Shown here in pieces: positions 14,520-23,462 of a stretch of DNA of 51,245 nt (its first letter is position 1; every line of letters begins with the position of its first letter). Origin of the DNA: Methanomassiliicoccaceae archaeon (GTDB lineage: Archaea; Thermoplasmatota; Thermoplasmata; Methanomassiliicoccales; Methanomethylophilaceae); contig JAITWO010000024.1 in NCBI GenBank assembly GCA_031285205.1, positions 1 to 51,245 of the forward strand, in the 5' to 3' direction. The translations under genes and the position numbers were made by a program. The notes under the pieces were generated by a model. The model saw only the letters and a program-made list of their open reading frames with translations. It did no database searches and had not been told where the DNA came from.

Positions 14520-15740
14520 ATGTTCATTGAACGCCATATGTCCGTTGCGCTGCAGGAGATGAGGAGATCATTCCCGGTCGTTCTGGTCACAGGATCGAGA
14601 CAGGTGGGCAAGACCACGCTACTCAGGAACGAACTCAAAGGAATGTCTTACTTCACGTTCGACGACTATATTCTGCTGGACTCGGTTAAAGAGGATGCGA
14701 TCGGTTTCATCAGGGCGAACGACCCGCCGCTGATCATCGATGAGGTACAGTATGCACCGGAGCTGATGAGGGTCATCAAGATGAGGGCGGACGAGAGCGG
14801 TAAAAGCGGAGAGTATTTCCTGACGGGGTCGCAACAGTTCCAAATGATGAAAAACGTCAGTGAGAGTTTGGCCGGGAGGATCGGGATATTGAATCTGACC
14901 GGGTTGTCAGCAAGAGAGATCGACGGGGATGCCTTCAACATTCCCTTCATCCCTACCGAAGGATACTATGCGGAAAGGCAGAGAACAATAACGAAAATGA
15001 ACACAAAGGCGCTCTGGGCAAGGATACACAAGGGCGGTATGCCCAAACTACACAGCGACCGTAACGAGAAATGGGAACGGTATTATTCAGCGTATGTAAA
15101 AACATACATCGAACGGGACGTGCGTGCGCTGACGCAGGTCGGGGATGAATTGACGTTCATGCAGTTCATAACCGCATGCGCTGCCAGGACGGGGGAGCTG
15201 TTGAACATGGCGGCCATTTCCCGAGATGTGGGGATAAGCGAACCTACCGCAAAACGTTGGCTTTCCATCCTGCAGACGTCCGACATAATCCATCTGCTGC
15301 AGCCGTTCTCACTCAATATAACAAGCCGTGTGGTAAAGATGCCCAAAATTTATTTCATGGACACCGGCCTCGCCGCATATCTGTGTAAATGGCTTACACC
15401 GGAAACATTGGAGAAAGGAGCTATGGCCGGTAACATGTTCGAAACATATGCGATAAGCGAGATAATAAAGAGTTATCGCAACATCGGTCGTGAGCCGCCG
15501 ATATACTTCTACCGGGATGCGGACAAACGTGAAATAGATCTGATAATGCATCAGGACGGTACGCTTTATCCGATAGAGATCAAGAAGACATCCAGTCCGA
15601 ATGCCGCCGATGTAAAGCATTTCGAAACGCTTAAGAGGTTCACGACACTCAAGGTCGCAGACGGCGGGATCATTTGCACATATGATAAGGTCATGCATCT
15701 GAGTGGGGGCAACAGGATCATTCCGATCAACTATATCTGA
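14520..15740 (+). CDS. AAA+ ATPase with DUF4143 domain
   Basis: A 406-residue ATP-binding protein of the widespread AAA-14/DUF4143 class. The N-terminal ATPase domain has Walker A GSRQVGKTT (residues 25-33), Walker B LIIDEVQYAPEL (about 71-82) and the sensor-like FLTGSQQF (about 99-106). The C-terminal DUF4143 domain (about 190-385) holds an HTH-like 'ISRDVGISEPTAKRWLSIL' and a restriction-nuclease-like 'FYRDADKREIDLIM...YPIEIKKT', the D-x(n)-E-x-K signature of PD-(D/E)XK folds. Function is not established; the family is frequent in gut anaerobes and archaea and is often lineage-specific. The start ATG at 14520 (MFIERHMSVALQEMR) matches the family. A hairpin follows the stop. Confidence 0.85.
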   Translation: MFIERHMSVALQEMRRSFPVVLVTGSRQVGKTTLLRNELKGMSYFTFDDYILLDSVKEDAIGFIRANDPPLIIDEVQYAPELMRVIKMRADESGKSGEYFLTGSQQFQMMKNVSESLAGRIGILNLTGLSAREIDGDAFNIPFIPTEGYYAERQRTITKMNTKALWARIHKGGMPKLHSDRNEKWERYYSAYVKTYIERDVRALTQVGDELTFMQFITACAARTGELLNMAAISRDVGISEPTAKRWLSILQTSDIIHLLQPFSLNITSRVVKMPKIYFMDTGLAAYLCKWLTPETLEKGAMAGNMFETYAISEIIKSYRNIGREPPIYFYRDADKREIDLIMHQDGTLYPIEIKKTSSPNAADVKHFETLKRFTTLKVADGGIICTYDKVMHLSGGNRIIPINYI

Positions 15741-15745
15741 CCGTG

Positions 15746-15779
15746 AAGTCTGAAATACAATGGAATTTTTTTCAGACTT
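15746..15779 (+). terminator. Hairpin after the ATPase gene
   Basis: AAGTCTGAA (15746-15754) and TTCAGACTT (15771-15779), perfect nine-base arms with a 16-base loop that contains a run of T. It begins six bases after the stop codon. It may protect the 3' end or help terminate. Confidence 0.4.
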
Positions 15780-15928
15780 ACCGGACAAAGCGGTAGCGGG
15801 CATGGAGGGATTTAAAGCCCTCACCTTTCTGCGTCCGTCAGGGCGAAAGTTCAGTATTTTTCCGTTCTCAACGAATTCTCGTCTTTCTTTAACGCTGTTA
15901 AGAACAGAAGTGTCCAGATGGTTAGGAG

Positions 15929-16002
15929 CGGGCTTGAAGGGATTCGAACCCTTGGCCGATCGGTTAAGAGCCGATCGCTCTACCTAGCTGAGCTACAAGC
16001 CC
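15929..16002 (-). tRNA. tRNA-Lys (CTT)
   Basis: A complete cloverleaf on the minus strand: acceptor GGGCTTG with CAAGCCC, D-arm GCTC/GAGC, anticodon stem ATCGG/CCGAT with loop CTCTTAA (anticodon CTT), T-arm AAGGG-TTCGAAT-CCCTT, and discriminator G. CCA is not encoded and no intron is present. It marks the boundary between the accessory region on the left and core genes on the right. Confidence 0.95.
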
Positions 16003-16140
16003 GTCTTTTTGCGCCAAGCATCTTTTCATTAATAAATCTTCCCTCTTTTGATTTTTATATATCCGTTCCTGAAAAAAAATTTGCTTTATTTTTAAAAAGG
16101 CAATCACAATCAATATATCCATCGGCGATGATGCTCTGGC

Positions 16141-16629
16141 ATGGCCAAGCTCCACGTCCGGGACATAATGACAACGCAGGTCCAAACGCTGAAAGAGACA
16201 GACACGATAAAGCAGGCGACAGTTCTTTTTGCGCTTCACAACATATCAGGGGCCCCGGTCGTGGATGATGACAGGCACCTGATCGGCATACTGAGCGAGA
16301 CGGACATATTGGAACTGGTGATGAGATATCAGAACCAGCTGAACATAGATCATCCTTCGCTGTACATGCTGGAGTCGCCGATGGATGACGCATCCGGTGA
16401 TGTGGACATAAGGAAGGCGAGCGATGCCATATCCAACACGCTTGTCAGGGATATCATGACCAGGACCGTCCTCACCACAACACCGGACGCCCAGATAGCT
16501 GACATAACCAAAGAGATGATCACAAAGACTGTCAACCGTGTACCCGTCCTTGAGAAAGGAATTCTCGTCGGGATAATATCAAGAGGGGACATAATATTCT
16601 CGATATACAAGAGAAAGAGATCCCGATAA
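16141..16629 (+). CDS. Two-CBS-domain protein
   Basis: A 162-residue protein made of a pair of CBS domains (a Bateman module). The first runs from about residue 5 (VRDIMTTQVQTLKETDTIKQA) to about 65 with the 'HLIGILSETDILELV' end; the second starts at about 100 (VRDIMTRTVLTTTPDAQ) and ends with 'ILVGIISRGDIIFSIY'. Bateman modules bind adenine nucleotides and act as energy or ionic sensors, usually for a partner protein. No catalytic domain is attached. The ATG at 16141 overlaps an AT-rich promoter region. The metallo-beta-lactamase gene starts 18 bases after the stop, so they are probably co-transcribed. Confidence 0.88.
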   Translation: MAKLHVRDIMTTQVQTLKETDTIKQATVLFALHNISGAPVVDDDRHLIGILSETDILELVMRYQNQLNIDHPSLYMLESPMDDASGDVDIRKASDAISNTLVRDIMTRTVLTTTPDAQIADITKEMITKTVNRVPVLEKGILVGIISRGDIIFSIYKRKRSR

Positions 16630-16647
16630 GGCGCAAGGTGTGATGCT

Positions 16648-17403
16648 TTGCTTGAGGTACACGTTCTCGCAAGCGGAAGTGACGGAAACTGCACCGTCGT
16701 CGTTCATGAGGACCATGCGGTGATGGTCGATGCCGGGCTGAGTGGGAAGAGGATCTCAGAATTGATGAACCTTAACGGTATAGACGATTCTTTGATCAAA
16801 GCGCTTCTGATAACCCATGAGCATTCCGACCATGTGCACGGTGCCGGGGTGATGGCAAGGAAGCTGGACATCCCGGTGCATTGCAACGAGAGGACATTCA
16901 CGTCATACGGCTTCGGAAAGGTCACGTATTCAAAGATAACGACAATGGAGACATTCACATCCGGTCCGATGTCGATAATGCCGTTGCCGACGTCGCACAA
17001 TGCATCCGAGCCGAATGCATTCATCATTTCCGCTGACAGCAAGAAAGTGCTCATCGCAACTGACACCGGGAAGATGACGCCGGAAGTCGAGAACGAACTT
17101 CACGGTGCGGACCTGGCGATACTGGAATCGAATTACGATAAGCATATGCTGGCCACCGGTCCGTACCCACCGATGCTGAAGAGGCTGGTGGGAAGTGAGA
17201 TAGGCCATCTGTCGAACGTCGAATGCGCCAACTCCTTGAAAAGGACCATGAACGGCAGCAGGAAGATATTTCTGGCGCATTTAAGCAGGAACAACAACAC
17301 GCCGGACACCGCTCGAGAGACCGTGTCGGAAATAACAGGGATAAAAAGGTCCAAGATCGATTGTCTCGAGTTCAAAGGTGACACGAGGATAATCAGGGTG
17401 TGA
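16648..17403 (+). CDS. MBL-fold metallohydrolase (YycJ/WalJ-like)
   Basis: A 251-residue metallo-beta-lactamase-fold hydrolase. The metal motif HEHSDHVHG gives HxHxDH at residues 57-62; later ligands include the D of 'IATDTGKM' and the H near 'FLAHLSRNNNT'. The opening LASGSDGNCTVV is characteristic of the YycJ/WalJ group of predicted nucleases. The substrate is unknown, but nucleic acid or a phosphodiester is likely from the family. The start is a TTG at 16648, supported by AAGGTG seven bases upstream. Its 3' end overlaps the convergent GINS gene by 11 bases. Confidence 0.85.
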   Translation: MLEVHVLASGSDGNCTVVVHEDHAVMVDAGLSGKRISELMNLNGIDDSLIKALLITHEHSDHVHGAGVMARKLDIPVHCNERTFTSYGFGKVTYSKITTMETFTSGPMSIMPLPTSHNASEPNAFIISADSKKVLIATDTGKMTPEVENELHGADLAILESNYDKHMLATGPYPPMLKRLVGSEIGHLSNVECANSLKRTMNGSRKIFLAHLSRNNNTPDTARETVSEITGIKRSKIDCLEFKGDTRIIRV

Positions 17404-18076
17404 CCTTCAACTGAACGGCCTTTTTGTGGGTTATCAGCGCGTTCGCAAGCGCCGCCGGCATCCTGACAACTTCCTCCTTCTTGAGATCATAGTCGCAGTC
17501 CGGGCCGGCTATCCTCGGAAGGTCCTCGAGTATCCGTATTATAATGGTGTCCTCTTTGTATTCAGCGTTCCTGTGTGGGCTCTCGATCATTTCCTCGCCC
17601 TCGTGCCCTATGTCCGCCTTGAACGGGACGTCACCCTTCTTATCCGCATTCCCGGGGGAGATGTCCGGTATCACGTAGCCCTTCTTCTCTTTGATCACAG
17701 CGGCGCGGTGCCTCTTAGATTCGGCGGTGATGCTGTCATAATATTCCTTCTCCTCATGTGTCAAGGATTCCAACGTATTCTTTGCGCCGACGGACGCACG
17801 CAGGGCCAACATCGCAACCTTCTCCATCCTGAGGTCGATGACCTTCTGCACAAGGCCGTTCACCTTCTTCCTGCGTTCGTTGATGCCCTCGCACATTATT
17901 GAGTCAGGGTCAGAGGAATATTCCCTTTCGTATTCTTTCTGAATGCCGGCCTGCATATCCAGGAGCGCATGATACAGATCTTTTCTCACGTCAGCTAACA
18001 GCGGCTTCTTCATCTCGGCGCGGTATGCCGACGTGAGGTCATCAAAAGTCATCGGTTCTGTGTCCTGAGGCATCAT
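17393..18076 (-). CDS. GINS complex subunit, Gins51-type
   Basis: A predicted archaeal Gins51 (GINS15) subunit of about 227 residues. The N-terminal helical A-domain (about 1-140: 'LTSAYRAEMKKPLLADVRKDLYHALLDMQ' read in parts, then the 'INERRKKVNGLVQKVIDLRMEKVAMLALR' helix) is followed by a charged linker and a small C-terminal B-domain with 'TIIIRILEDLPRIAGPDCDYDLKKEEVVRMP'. The A-then-B domain order is that of Sld5/Psf1-type subunits. GINS bridges the MCM helicase and other replisome parts. The ATG pair at 18076/18073 sits about 25 bases after a TATA-like CAAATATGC (18094-18102); an upstream ATG at 18097 is also in frame. Similarity is diffuse, as is usual for this family. Confidence 0.75.
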   Translation of the reverse strand: MMPQDTEPMTFDDLTSAYRAEMKKPLLADVRKDLYHALLDMQAGIQKEYEREYSSDPDSIMCEGINERRKKVNGLVQKVIDLRMEKVAMLALRASVGAKNTLESLTHEEKEYYDSITAESKRHRAAVIKEKKGYVIPDISPGNADKKGDVPFKADIGHEGEEMIESPHRNAEYKEDTIIIRILEDLPRIAGPDCDYDLKKEEVVRMPAALANALITHKKAVQLKVTP

Positions 18077-18152
18077 CAGTGCTAAACGGGTGTGCATATT
18101 TGAGTGTTGTCACATTCCGGAGGCATATTCTGAAAACAATGATAAATCTGTC

Positions 18153-18464
18153 ATGACATACAAGGGCATGGGCGTTCATGATATGTTCCGGGAGGTGAGC
18201 GGAGGGATGGAGGTGAATGTGATGGTCTCCCCCAATTCTGACACACAGGGAACCGACGGAACGAACGAATGGAGAAAGAGGCTTGTCATACGTGTACGAT
18301 CTCCGCCGCTGGACGGGAAGGCGAACAAGGAAGCAGAGGAATATATAAAAAAGATCACAGGCTGCACATGTGAGATAATCAGAGGACACATGAGCAGGCA
18401 GAAGACAGTCATGGTATACGGAGATCCGGCCGACATAATGAGATCACTGGAGAGGCTGATATGA
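18153..18464 (+). CDS. DUF167/YggU family protein
   Basis: A 103-residue DUF167 protein. The signature 'RVRSPPLDGKANKEAEEYI' (the PPxxGKAN motif) and the later 'RGHMSRQKTVMVYG' are diagnostic. The family is conserved across all domains with unknown function. Upstream in-frame ATGs exist (18090), but the ATG at 18153 (MTYKGMGVHD) gives a normal length. The stop overlaps the start of the next gene (ATGA at 18461), suggesting coupled translation with the TOPRIM protein. Confidence 0.82.
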   Translation: MTYKGMGVHDMFREVSGGMEVNVMVSPNSDTQGTDGTNEWRKRLVIRVRSPPLDGKANKEAEEYIKKITGCTCEIIRGHMSRQKTVMVYGDPADIMRSLERLI

Positions 18465-18880
18465 ACAACGCAGAGCGCCTGGAAAGATTGAACGGGATCA
18501 TTGATGAATTGTCGGAGATGTGTGAAGACAGGGTATTATTGGTGGAAGGATCAAAGGACAGGATGGCAATGACGCTGCTCGGCATCAACGCAGAGATGGG
18601 AATCGTGCAAGCGGAGGGAGGGCCGCTCAGGATCGCCGAAAAACTTTCCGGCGGGAAGAAGAGCGCGGTCATCATGACCGACTGGGACCCCAAGGGAGAG
18701 CAGATAGCCAAGGAGCTTGAGCGTTCGCTGTCCTCATTATGTGTCAAATATGACACGTCGGTGAGATCGAAATTAAGGTCGGTGTGCGGCGGCGAAGTAC
18801 GGGACATCGAAAGCCTGCCTTCATTCTATTGCCGCCTGGTGACGGAATCCGAAAGAAAAAAAGAAGGCAGAAATAAATAA
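18461..18880 (+). CDS. Small TOPRIM-domain protein
   Basis: A 139-residue stand-alone TOPRIM protein. The catalytic glutamate is E29 in LLVEGSKDRMA and the DxD pair is D74/D76 in IMTDWDPKGEQIAKEL. TOPRIM domains bind Mg2+ and cut or join nucleic acid; small archaeal versions resemble RNase M5 or the DnaG TOPRIM core, but the exact role is unknown. It overlaps the DUF167 gene by four bases and lies 12 bases before gcvPA, making it part of the long plus-strand gene run. Confidence 0.8.
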   Translation: MNNAERLERLNGIIDELSEMCEDRVLLVEGSKDRMAMTLLGINAEMGIVQAEGGPLRIAEKLSGGKKSAVIMTDWDPKGEQIAKELERSLSSLCVKYDTSVRSKLRSVCGGEVRDIESLPSFYCRLVTESERKKEGRNK

Positions 18881-18892
18881 TCACTCGCACGT

Positions 18893-20218
18893 ATGGATAC
18901 CATGGAAAAAGGCCGCATGCTGGAACGTCTCGGTTTTTCGTCAGACGACGATCTGTTCTCCGATGTCCCGAATGATGTGAGGACTGAGCTGAACATCGGC
19001 AAAGGCATGTCAGAGATGGACGCCGTCCATAAGATAGAAAGGATGCTCTCCAAGAACGTGACGGTCCGCGATATGCCCTGCTTCATGGGGATGGGAGCGT
19101 ATAGTCACTACATTCCGGCAGCAGTTGACCACATAACCGGAATTTCAGAGTTCTATACGTCGTACACACCATACCAGCCGGAGATGAGCCAGGGGATGCT
19201 GCAGGCGCTCTTCGAATATCAGAGTGTGGTATGTGAGCTAACCGGGATGGATGCGGCCAACTCATCAATGTATGATTGCTCGACCGCACTGGGTGAAGCG
19301 GCAAGGATGTGCGGCCGCATATCCAAAGGCAAGGTCTTCCTGATACCGGGGGCGCTCAGTTCCGAAAGATATGCGGTGCTGAATAATTACCTTACCGGCA
19401 CAGGCATAAGGATCTCAACATACGGGTTCGACAAGGACACGGGGTCATTGATACCGGACGACATATCGTCGGCGGTCAGGAGGGGGGATGTATGCGGCAT
19501 ATACACAGAGATACCTAACCTGTTCGGCTGTCTGGATAAGAATGTCGCGTCAATAAAACCGCTGATAGGGAATGTTCCGTTGGTGATGGGCGTGAACCCA
19601 CTGTGCATGAGCATTGTCAGATCCCCAGGGGACATGGGTGCGGACATAGCGATCGGCGAGGGGCAGCCGCTGGGCACAAGGATGGGATTCGGGTCACCGT
19701 TGCTGGGGATGTTCGCATGCCGGCAGGAGCATATCAGGAAGATGCCTGGCCGCATCATCGGAATGACCAATGATTCCGACGGCAACAGGGCGTTCTGCAT
19801 GACCCTGCAGACCAGGGAACAGCACATACGGCGGAGCTCGGCGACATCCAACATATGCACGAATGAAGCACTCACCGCAGTGGCGGCGGCCGTTCACGTT
19901 GTGACGTTAGGTGCGGAGGGAATGATCAGTGTCGCAAAGAAGAACATGGAGCGCGCAAGGACGCTCATGTCGCTGCTGTCAAAGGTGAAGGGCGTTGAGA
20001 TCGTGTTCAAGAACACGCATTTCAACGAGTTCCCCATAAGATTGTCAAAAGACGTTGCGACCGTCAACAGAGAGCTTCTGAAAAGAGGGGTGATGGGAGG
20101 CGTGCCGCTGAAAGGCCATGTCAGGGGGATGGACGACTGCATGCTCATCGCGACCACAGAGATGCATTCTGACGATGACCACAAAAGATTGGTCAACGGG
20201 TTGAGGGAGGTGCTCTGA
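18893..20218 (+). CDS. gcvPA: Glycine dehydrogenase (decarboxylating) subunit 1
   Basis: A 441-residue N-terminal-half subunit of the glycine cleavage P-protein. Hallmarks include 'MPCFMGMGAYSHYIPAAVDHI', 'FYTSYTPYQPEMSQGMLQAL', 'EYQSVVCELTGMDAANSSMYD' and 'GEGQPLGTRMGFGSP'. With the product of gcvPB it forms the PLP enzyme that decarboxylates glycine and loads the aminomethyl group on lipoyl-GcvH. The start could be the ATG at 18893 or, nine bases later, at 18902, which stands 26 bases from a TATA-like AAATAAATA (18871-18879). gcvPB begins at the last base of this gene. The T and H proteins are not in the window. Confidence 0.95.
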   Translation: MDTMEKGRMLERLGFSSDDDLFSDVPNDVRTELNIGKGMSEMDAVHKIERMLSKNVTVRDMPCFMGMGAYSHYIPAAVDHITGISEFYTSYTPYQPEMSQGMLQALFEYQSVVCELTGMDAANSSMYDCSTALGEAARMCGRISKGKVFLIPGALSSERYAVLNNYLTGTGIRISTYGFDKDTGSLIPDDISSAVRRGDVCGIYTEIPNLFGCLDKNVASIKPLIGNVPLVMGVNPLCMSIVRSPGDMGADIAIGEGQPLGTRMGFGSPLLGMFACRQEHIRKMPGRIIGMTNDSDGNRAFCMTLQTREQHIRRSSATSNICTNEALTAVAAAVHVVTLGAEGMISVAKKNMERARTLMSLLSKVKGVEIVFKNTHFNEFPIRLSKDVATVNRELLKRGVMGGVPLKGHVRGMDDCMLIATTEMHSDDDHKRLVNGLREVL

Positions 20219-21645
20219 TGTTCAAACAATCACGGAGTCCCGTCAGAGTGATCACTGATGCGCCGGAGGCGGACGTTGGGAGCACGGACGTTCCAGATGA
20301 GCTGAAAAGGAAGTCGCTGTCGCTGCCGGACATCCCGGAGAGCGAAGCAGTCCGTCATTACACAAGATTGGCATCAATGAACTTCGGCGTCGACAACGGA
20401 CCGTACCCGTTGGGGTCGTGCACAATGAAGTACAACCCGAAGTATGCGGACCGTATAGCTTCGCTGCCCTCGGCAACAGACATACATCCGTATCAGGACG
20501 ACAGCACGGTCCAGGGGACACTGGAGATGATGTACGACATGGAGCGCAAGCTCGCATCGATATCCGGGATGGATGCGGTGACATTGCAGCCGGCCGCCGG
20601 CGCACACGGGGAATTCACCGCGATGCTTATGGTCAGGGCATATCACCGTTCCAACGGCGAAGAGAGGGATGAGGTGATCGTCCCGGACAGCGCCCATGGA
20701 ACGAATCCCGCAAGCGCGGCGATGGCAGGGTATAAGGTAATCGAGATACCCTCCGCATCCGACGGGTCCGTGGATACGGATGCGCTCAAGGCGGCTGTCT
20801 CAAAGAGGACGGCAGCATTCATGCTGACCAACCCGAACACGTTGGGCATATTCGATAAGAACATCAAAGAGATCGCGAAAGCGGTCCACAACGCGGGCGC
20901 GCTGATGTATTACGACGGCGCTAACCTGAACGCCATAATGGGCATATCTTCACCAGGAAAAATGAACTTCGACATAGTCCACTTCAACATTCACAAAACA
21001 TTCGCGGCGCCGCACGGTGGCGGCGGCCCCGGATCAGGGCCGGTGGGCGTGAAGAAGAAGCTCATACCATTCTTACCGTCACCGATAATAAAGAAAGCGG
21101 ACGGGAAGTTCGTTCTCGAGTATGATAACAAGGAGAGCATAGGGAAGGTCAGGGCATTCCACGGGAACATAAACGTGGTACTAAGAGGATACGCATACAT
21201 ACTCAGGATGGGCTCGGAGGGGTTGAAGGACGCGACCGTCAGGGCCGTGCTGAACTCCAACTATCTGAAAGAGCTGCTGAAGGACGGGTACGACATACCG
21301 TACGGCGACCTCAAGAAGCACGAGTTCGTCGCATCCGCATCACGTCTAAAAAAAGAGAAAGGAATAAAGGCATCAGACGTCGCCAAGCGCATGATCGATT
21401 TCGGGATACATCCTCCGACGGTATATTTCCCGATGCTGGTCGACGAAGCGTTGATGTTCGAGCCCACCGAGGACTGTTCCAAGGATGAACTGGACAGAAT
21501 GGCGGAGGCCCTCAACGACATCGCGAAAGAGGACCGGGAGACAGTGTTGAGGGCGCCGCGCAATTCGTCAGTTTCCAGAGTGGATGAGACGAAGGCAGCG
21601 AAAGATATGATATTCAGCACGCGTTACCTTAGAAGGAGGCAATGA
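20218..21645 (+). CDS. gcvPB: Glycine dehydrogenase (decarboxylating) subunit 2
   Basis: A 475-residue catalytic subunit of the two-part P-protein. The PLP-binding lysine is K260 in HFNIHKTFAAPHGGGGPG, and PLYPLGSCTMKYNPK-type sequence (PYPLGSCTMKYNPK) is at about residues 62-75, with 'PAAGAHGEFTAMLM' and 'SAHGTNPASAAMAGY' further on. Full family length. It shares one base with the stop of gcvPA (TGATG), so translation is tightly coupled and equal amounts are expected. The dTMP kinase gene starts two bases after its stop. Confidence 0.95.
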   Translation: MFKQSRSPVRVITDAPEADVGSTDVPDELKRKSLSLPDIPESEAVRHYTRLASMNFGVDNGPYPLGSCTMKYNPKYADRIASLPSATDIHPYQDDSTVQGTLEMMYDMERKLASISGMDAVTLQPAAGAHGEFTAMLMVRAYHRSNGEERDEVIVPDSAHGTNPASAAMAGYKVIEIPSASDGSVDTDALKAAVSKRTAAFMLTNPNTLGIFDKNIKEIAKAVHNAGALMYYDGANLNAIMGISSPGKMNFDIVHFNIHKTFAAPHGGGGPGSGPVGVKKKLIPFLPSPIIKKADGKFVLEYDNKESIGKVRAFHGNINVVLRGYAYILRMGSEGLKDATVRAVLNSNYLKELLKDGYDIPYGDLKKHEFVASASRLKKEKGIKASDVAKRMIDFGIHPPTVYFPMLVDEALMFEPTEDCSKDELDRMAEALNDIAKEDRETVLRAPRNSSVSRVDETKAAKDMIFSTRYLRRRQ

Positions 21646-21646
21646 G

Positions 21647-22234
21647 ATGAAGAAAGGAGTGTTCATAGTTTTTGAAGGGATCGACGGCTCCGGGAAGTCG
21701 ACATGCATGGACGCCGTAACATTGGAATTGGAAAAGATGACGACGGTGATGAAAACGGTGGAGCCCACCAGGGACAAGACGGGGCTGCTGATAAGGTCAT
21801 CTATGGAAATGACACCGGAGACGGAAGCACTGCTGTTCACGGCGGACCGCGCCGAGCACACGGTCACAATAAAAAGATGGATGGCCGAAGGAAACACGGT
21901 GTTATGCGACAGATATTTTGCATCAACATTAGCATATCAGTCAGCAAACCTCCACGGTCGCTCCGTGGACATGCAATGGCTGAAGATACTGAACGACAAG
22001 GTCAGTATAACACCGGACATGACATTCCTGTTCGACATAGATCCGAAGACCGCTCTGGAGAGGGTGGAAAAGAGAGGAAGCAAAAGCAAGTTCGAGGACC
22101 TCGGTTATCTGAAAGAGGTGAGGAAGAACTACCTGAACGTGGCAAAGGAGTACGGTTTCATAGTGATAGATGCGTCAAGGTCAAAAGGGGAAGTGTTCAC
22201 GGAAGTGATGAAACACATTTCGACGGTCATCTGA
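21647..22234 (+). CDS. tmk: Thymidylate kinase
   Basis: A 195-residue dTMP kinase. The P-loop is EGIDGSGKST (residues 10-19); the 'TVEPTRDKTGLLIRS' segment and the DRYFASTLAYQ motif near residue 88 contact dTMP. The enzyme phosphorylates dTMP to dTDP for DNA synthesis. The gene follows gcvPB at two bases, within one transcription unit. The link may be metabolic, since glycine cleavage feeds one-carbon units to thymidylate synthesis, but it may also be chance packing. Confidence 0.93.
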   Translation: MKKGVFIVFEGIDGSGKSTCMDAVTLELEKMTTVMKTVEPTRDKTGLLIRSSMEMTPETEALLFTADRAEHTVTIKRWMAEGNTVLCDRYFASTLAYQSANLHGRSVDMQWLKILNDKVSITPDMTFLFDIDPKTALERVEKRGSKSKFEDLGYLKEVRKNYLNVAKEYGFIVIDASRSKGEVFTEVMKHISTVI

Positions 22235-22240
22235 CGCAAG

Positions 22241-22250
22241 GATAATAAAT
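22241..22250 (+). promoter_or_regulatory. Internal TATA-like element before coaBC
   Basis: GATAATAAAT is centred 26 bases before the coaBC ATG at 22272, the leaderless spacing used elsewhere here, so the CoA genes may also be transcribed separately from tmk. Confidence 0.4.
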
Positions 22251-22271
22251 GCCATTGAAATACAATATGAC

Positions 22272-23462
22272 ATGCACCCCTCGAAAGAGATATTCTGTTC
22301 GAAGAGCAACAAGCTCAGAGGAAGGACGATAATCATAGGGATAACGGGAAGCGTCGCCGCGATCGAATGTTTTTCTGCGATACGAGAGCTGATAAGACAC
22401 GGCGCCGAGGTGATCCCTGTGATGTCGGACGACGCACAGGCGATGGTCACACCGACCTCTCTTGAATTTGCGTCAGGCGTTGCGCCTATAACAAAGATAA
22501 CAGGACAGGCGGAGCACGTTTCGCTGCTGGGCGACAGGAGCCTGGCAGACATTTTTGTCATATATCCGGCGACAGCCAACACGATATCGAAGATCGCACA
22601 GGGCATCGACGACACCCCAATAACAACCATGGCGACGGTGGCGATGGGCTCCAGGGTTCCAATAGTGATGGCACCGGCGATGCATGACGCCATGTTCAGG
22701 AATCCCGCCGTGCAGGATAACATACGGCTGCTGAAGGAGAGGGGGGTGATGTTCCTCGGCCCGAGCATAGAGGACCAGAGGGCAAAGGTAGTGTCCAAGG
22801 AAGGGGTCCTTGCGTGGATGTTCCGTCTTCTTTCAAAGAACGACCTCAAAGGCAAAAAAGTGTTGGTAATCGGGGGAAGAAGCGAGGAACCGATCGATTC
22901 AATGCGCATAATCACAAACCGGTCCACAGGGCTCATGGCGGTGCACATAGCAGAACGCGCATTCGAAAGAGGCGCGGACGTGGAGATGTGGATGGGAGGA
23001 TGCAGTGTCCCGCTGCCAGATCACATCCCGCTGAAGAGGTTCGAGTCCGTTGCCGACCTGATGAAGATGGTCAAGAAGATAAATCATGACGCGGTCATAG
23101 TTCCCGCGGCCCTTTCCGACTTTACGTCAATGAAGGTTAAAAAGGGAAAAATTCCGAGCGACGAGTCGATAAAGATAGAACTGGTACCGGTGCCGAAGGC
23201 ATTGCCGGCTATACGTGCCAGATGTGAGAAGGTGATAGGTTTCAAAGCGGAGTCCGGACTGGAAAGGGACACACTCATAGCAAGGGCAAGGGCCCGCATG
23301 GAGAAGTACGATCTTGCGGCAATAGTGGCCAATGACATAGATATGGCAGGAAAAACATCGTCCAAAGCGATCATTGTCAGGAGGGACGGCGCGAAGGACG
23401 TGTCCGGGACGAAGGCCAACGTGGCCGATGCGATCCTGGACGTGTGTGCTGAGATCCTATGA
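22272..23462 (+). CDS. coaBC: Bifunctional phosphopantothenoylcysteine decarboxylase/phosphopantothenate-cysteine ligase
   Basis: A 396-residue CoaBC. The N-terminal FMN-dependent CoaC domain starts with 'RTIIIGITGSVAAIECFSAI' and has 'YPATANTISKIAQGIDDTPI' and the 'MAPAMHDAMFRNPAVQDNI' motif. The CoaB domain starts at about residue 190 ('KKVLVIGGRSEEPIDSMRIITNRSTGLMAVHIAE') with the ligase lysine region 'DFTSMKVKKGKIPS'. Together the two steps turn 4'-phosphopantothenate and cysteine into 4'-phosphopantetheine. The next gene, pantoate kinase, starts within the stop codon (ATGA), and both serve CoA synthesis. Confidence 0.94.
   Translation: MHPSKEIFCSKSNKLRGRTIIIGITGSVAAIECFSAIRELIRHGAEVIPVMSDDAQAMVTPTSLEFASGVAPITKITGQAEHVSLLGDRSLADIFVIYPATANTISKIAQGIDDTPITTMATVAMGSRVPIVMAPAMHDAMFRNPAVQDNIRLLKERGVMFLGPSIEDQRAKVVSKEGVLAWMFRLLSKNDLKGKKVLVIGGRSEEPIDSMRIITNRSTGLMAVHIAERAFERGADVEMWMGGCSVPLPDHIPLKRFESVADLMKMVKKINHDAVIVPAALSDFTSMKVKKGKIPSDESIKIELVPVPKALPAIRARCEKVIGFKAESGLERDTLIARARARMEKYDLAAIVANDIDMAGKTSSKAIIVRRDGAKDVSGTKANVADAILDVCAEIL

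Noticed and set aside
15795-15830. Possible decayed tRNA T-arm (GAGGGATTTAAAGCCCTC) next to the tRNA-Lys gene
   Set aside because: The loop has eight bases, lacks the TTCRA core, and no acceptor or anticodon arm can be built around it.
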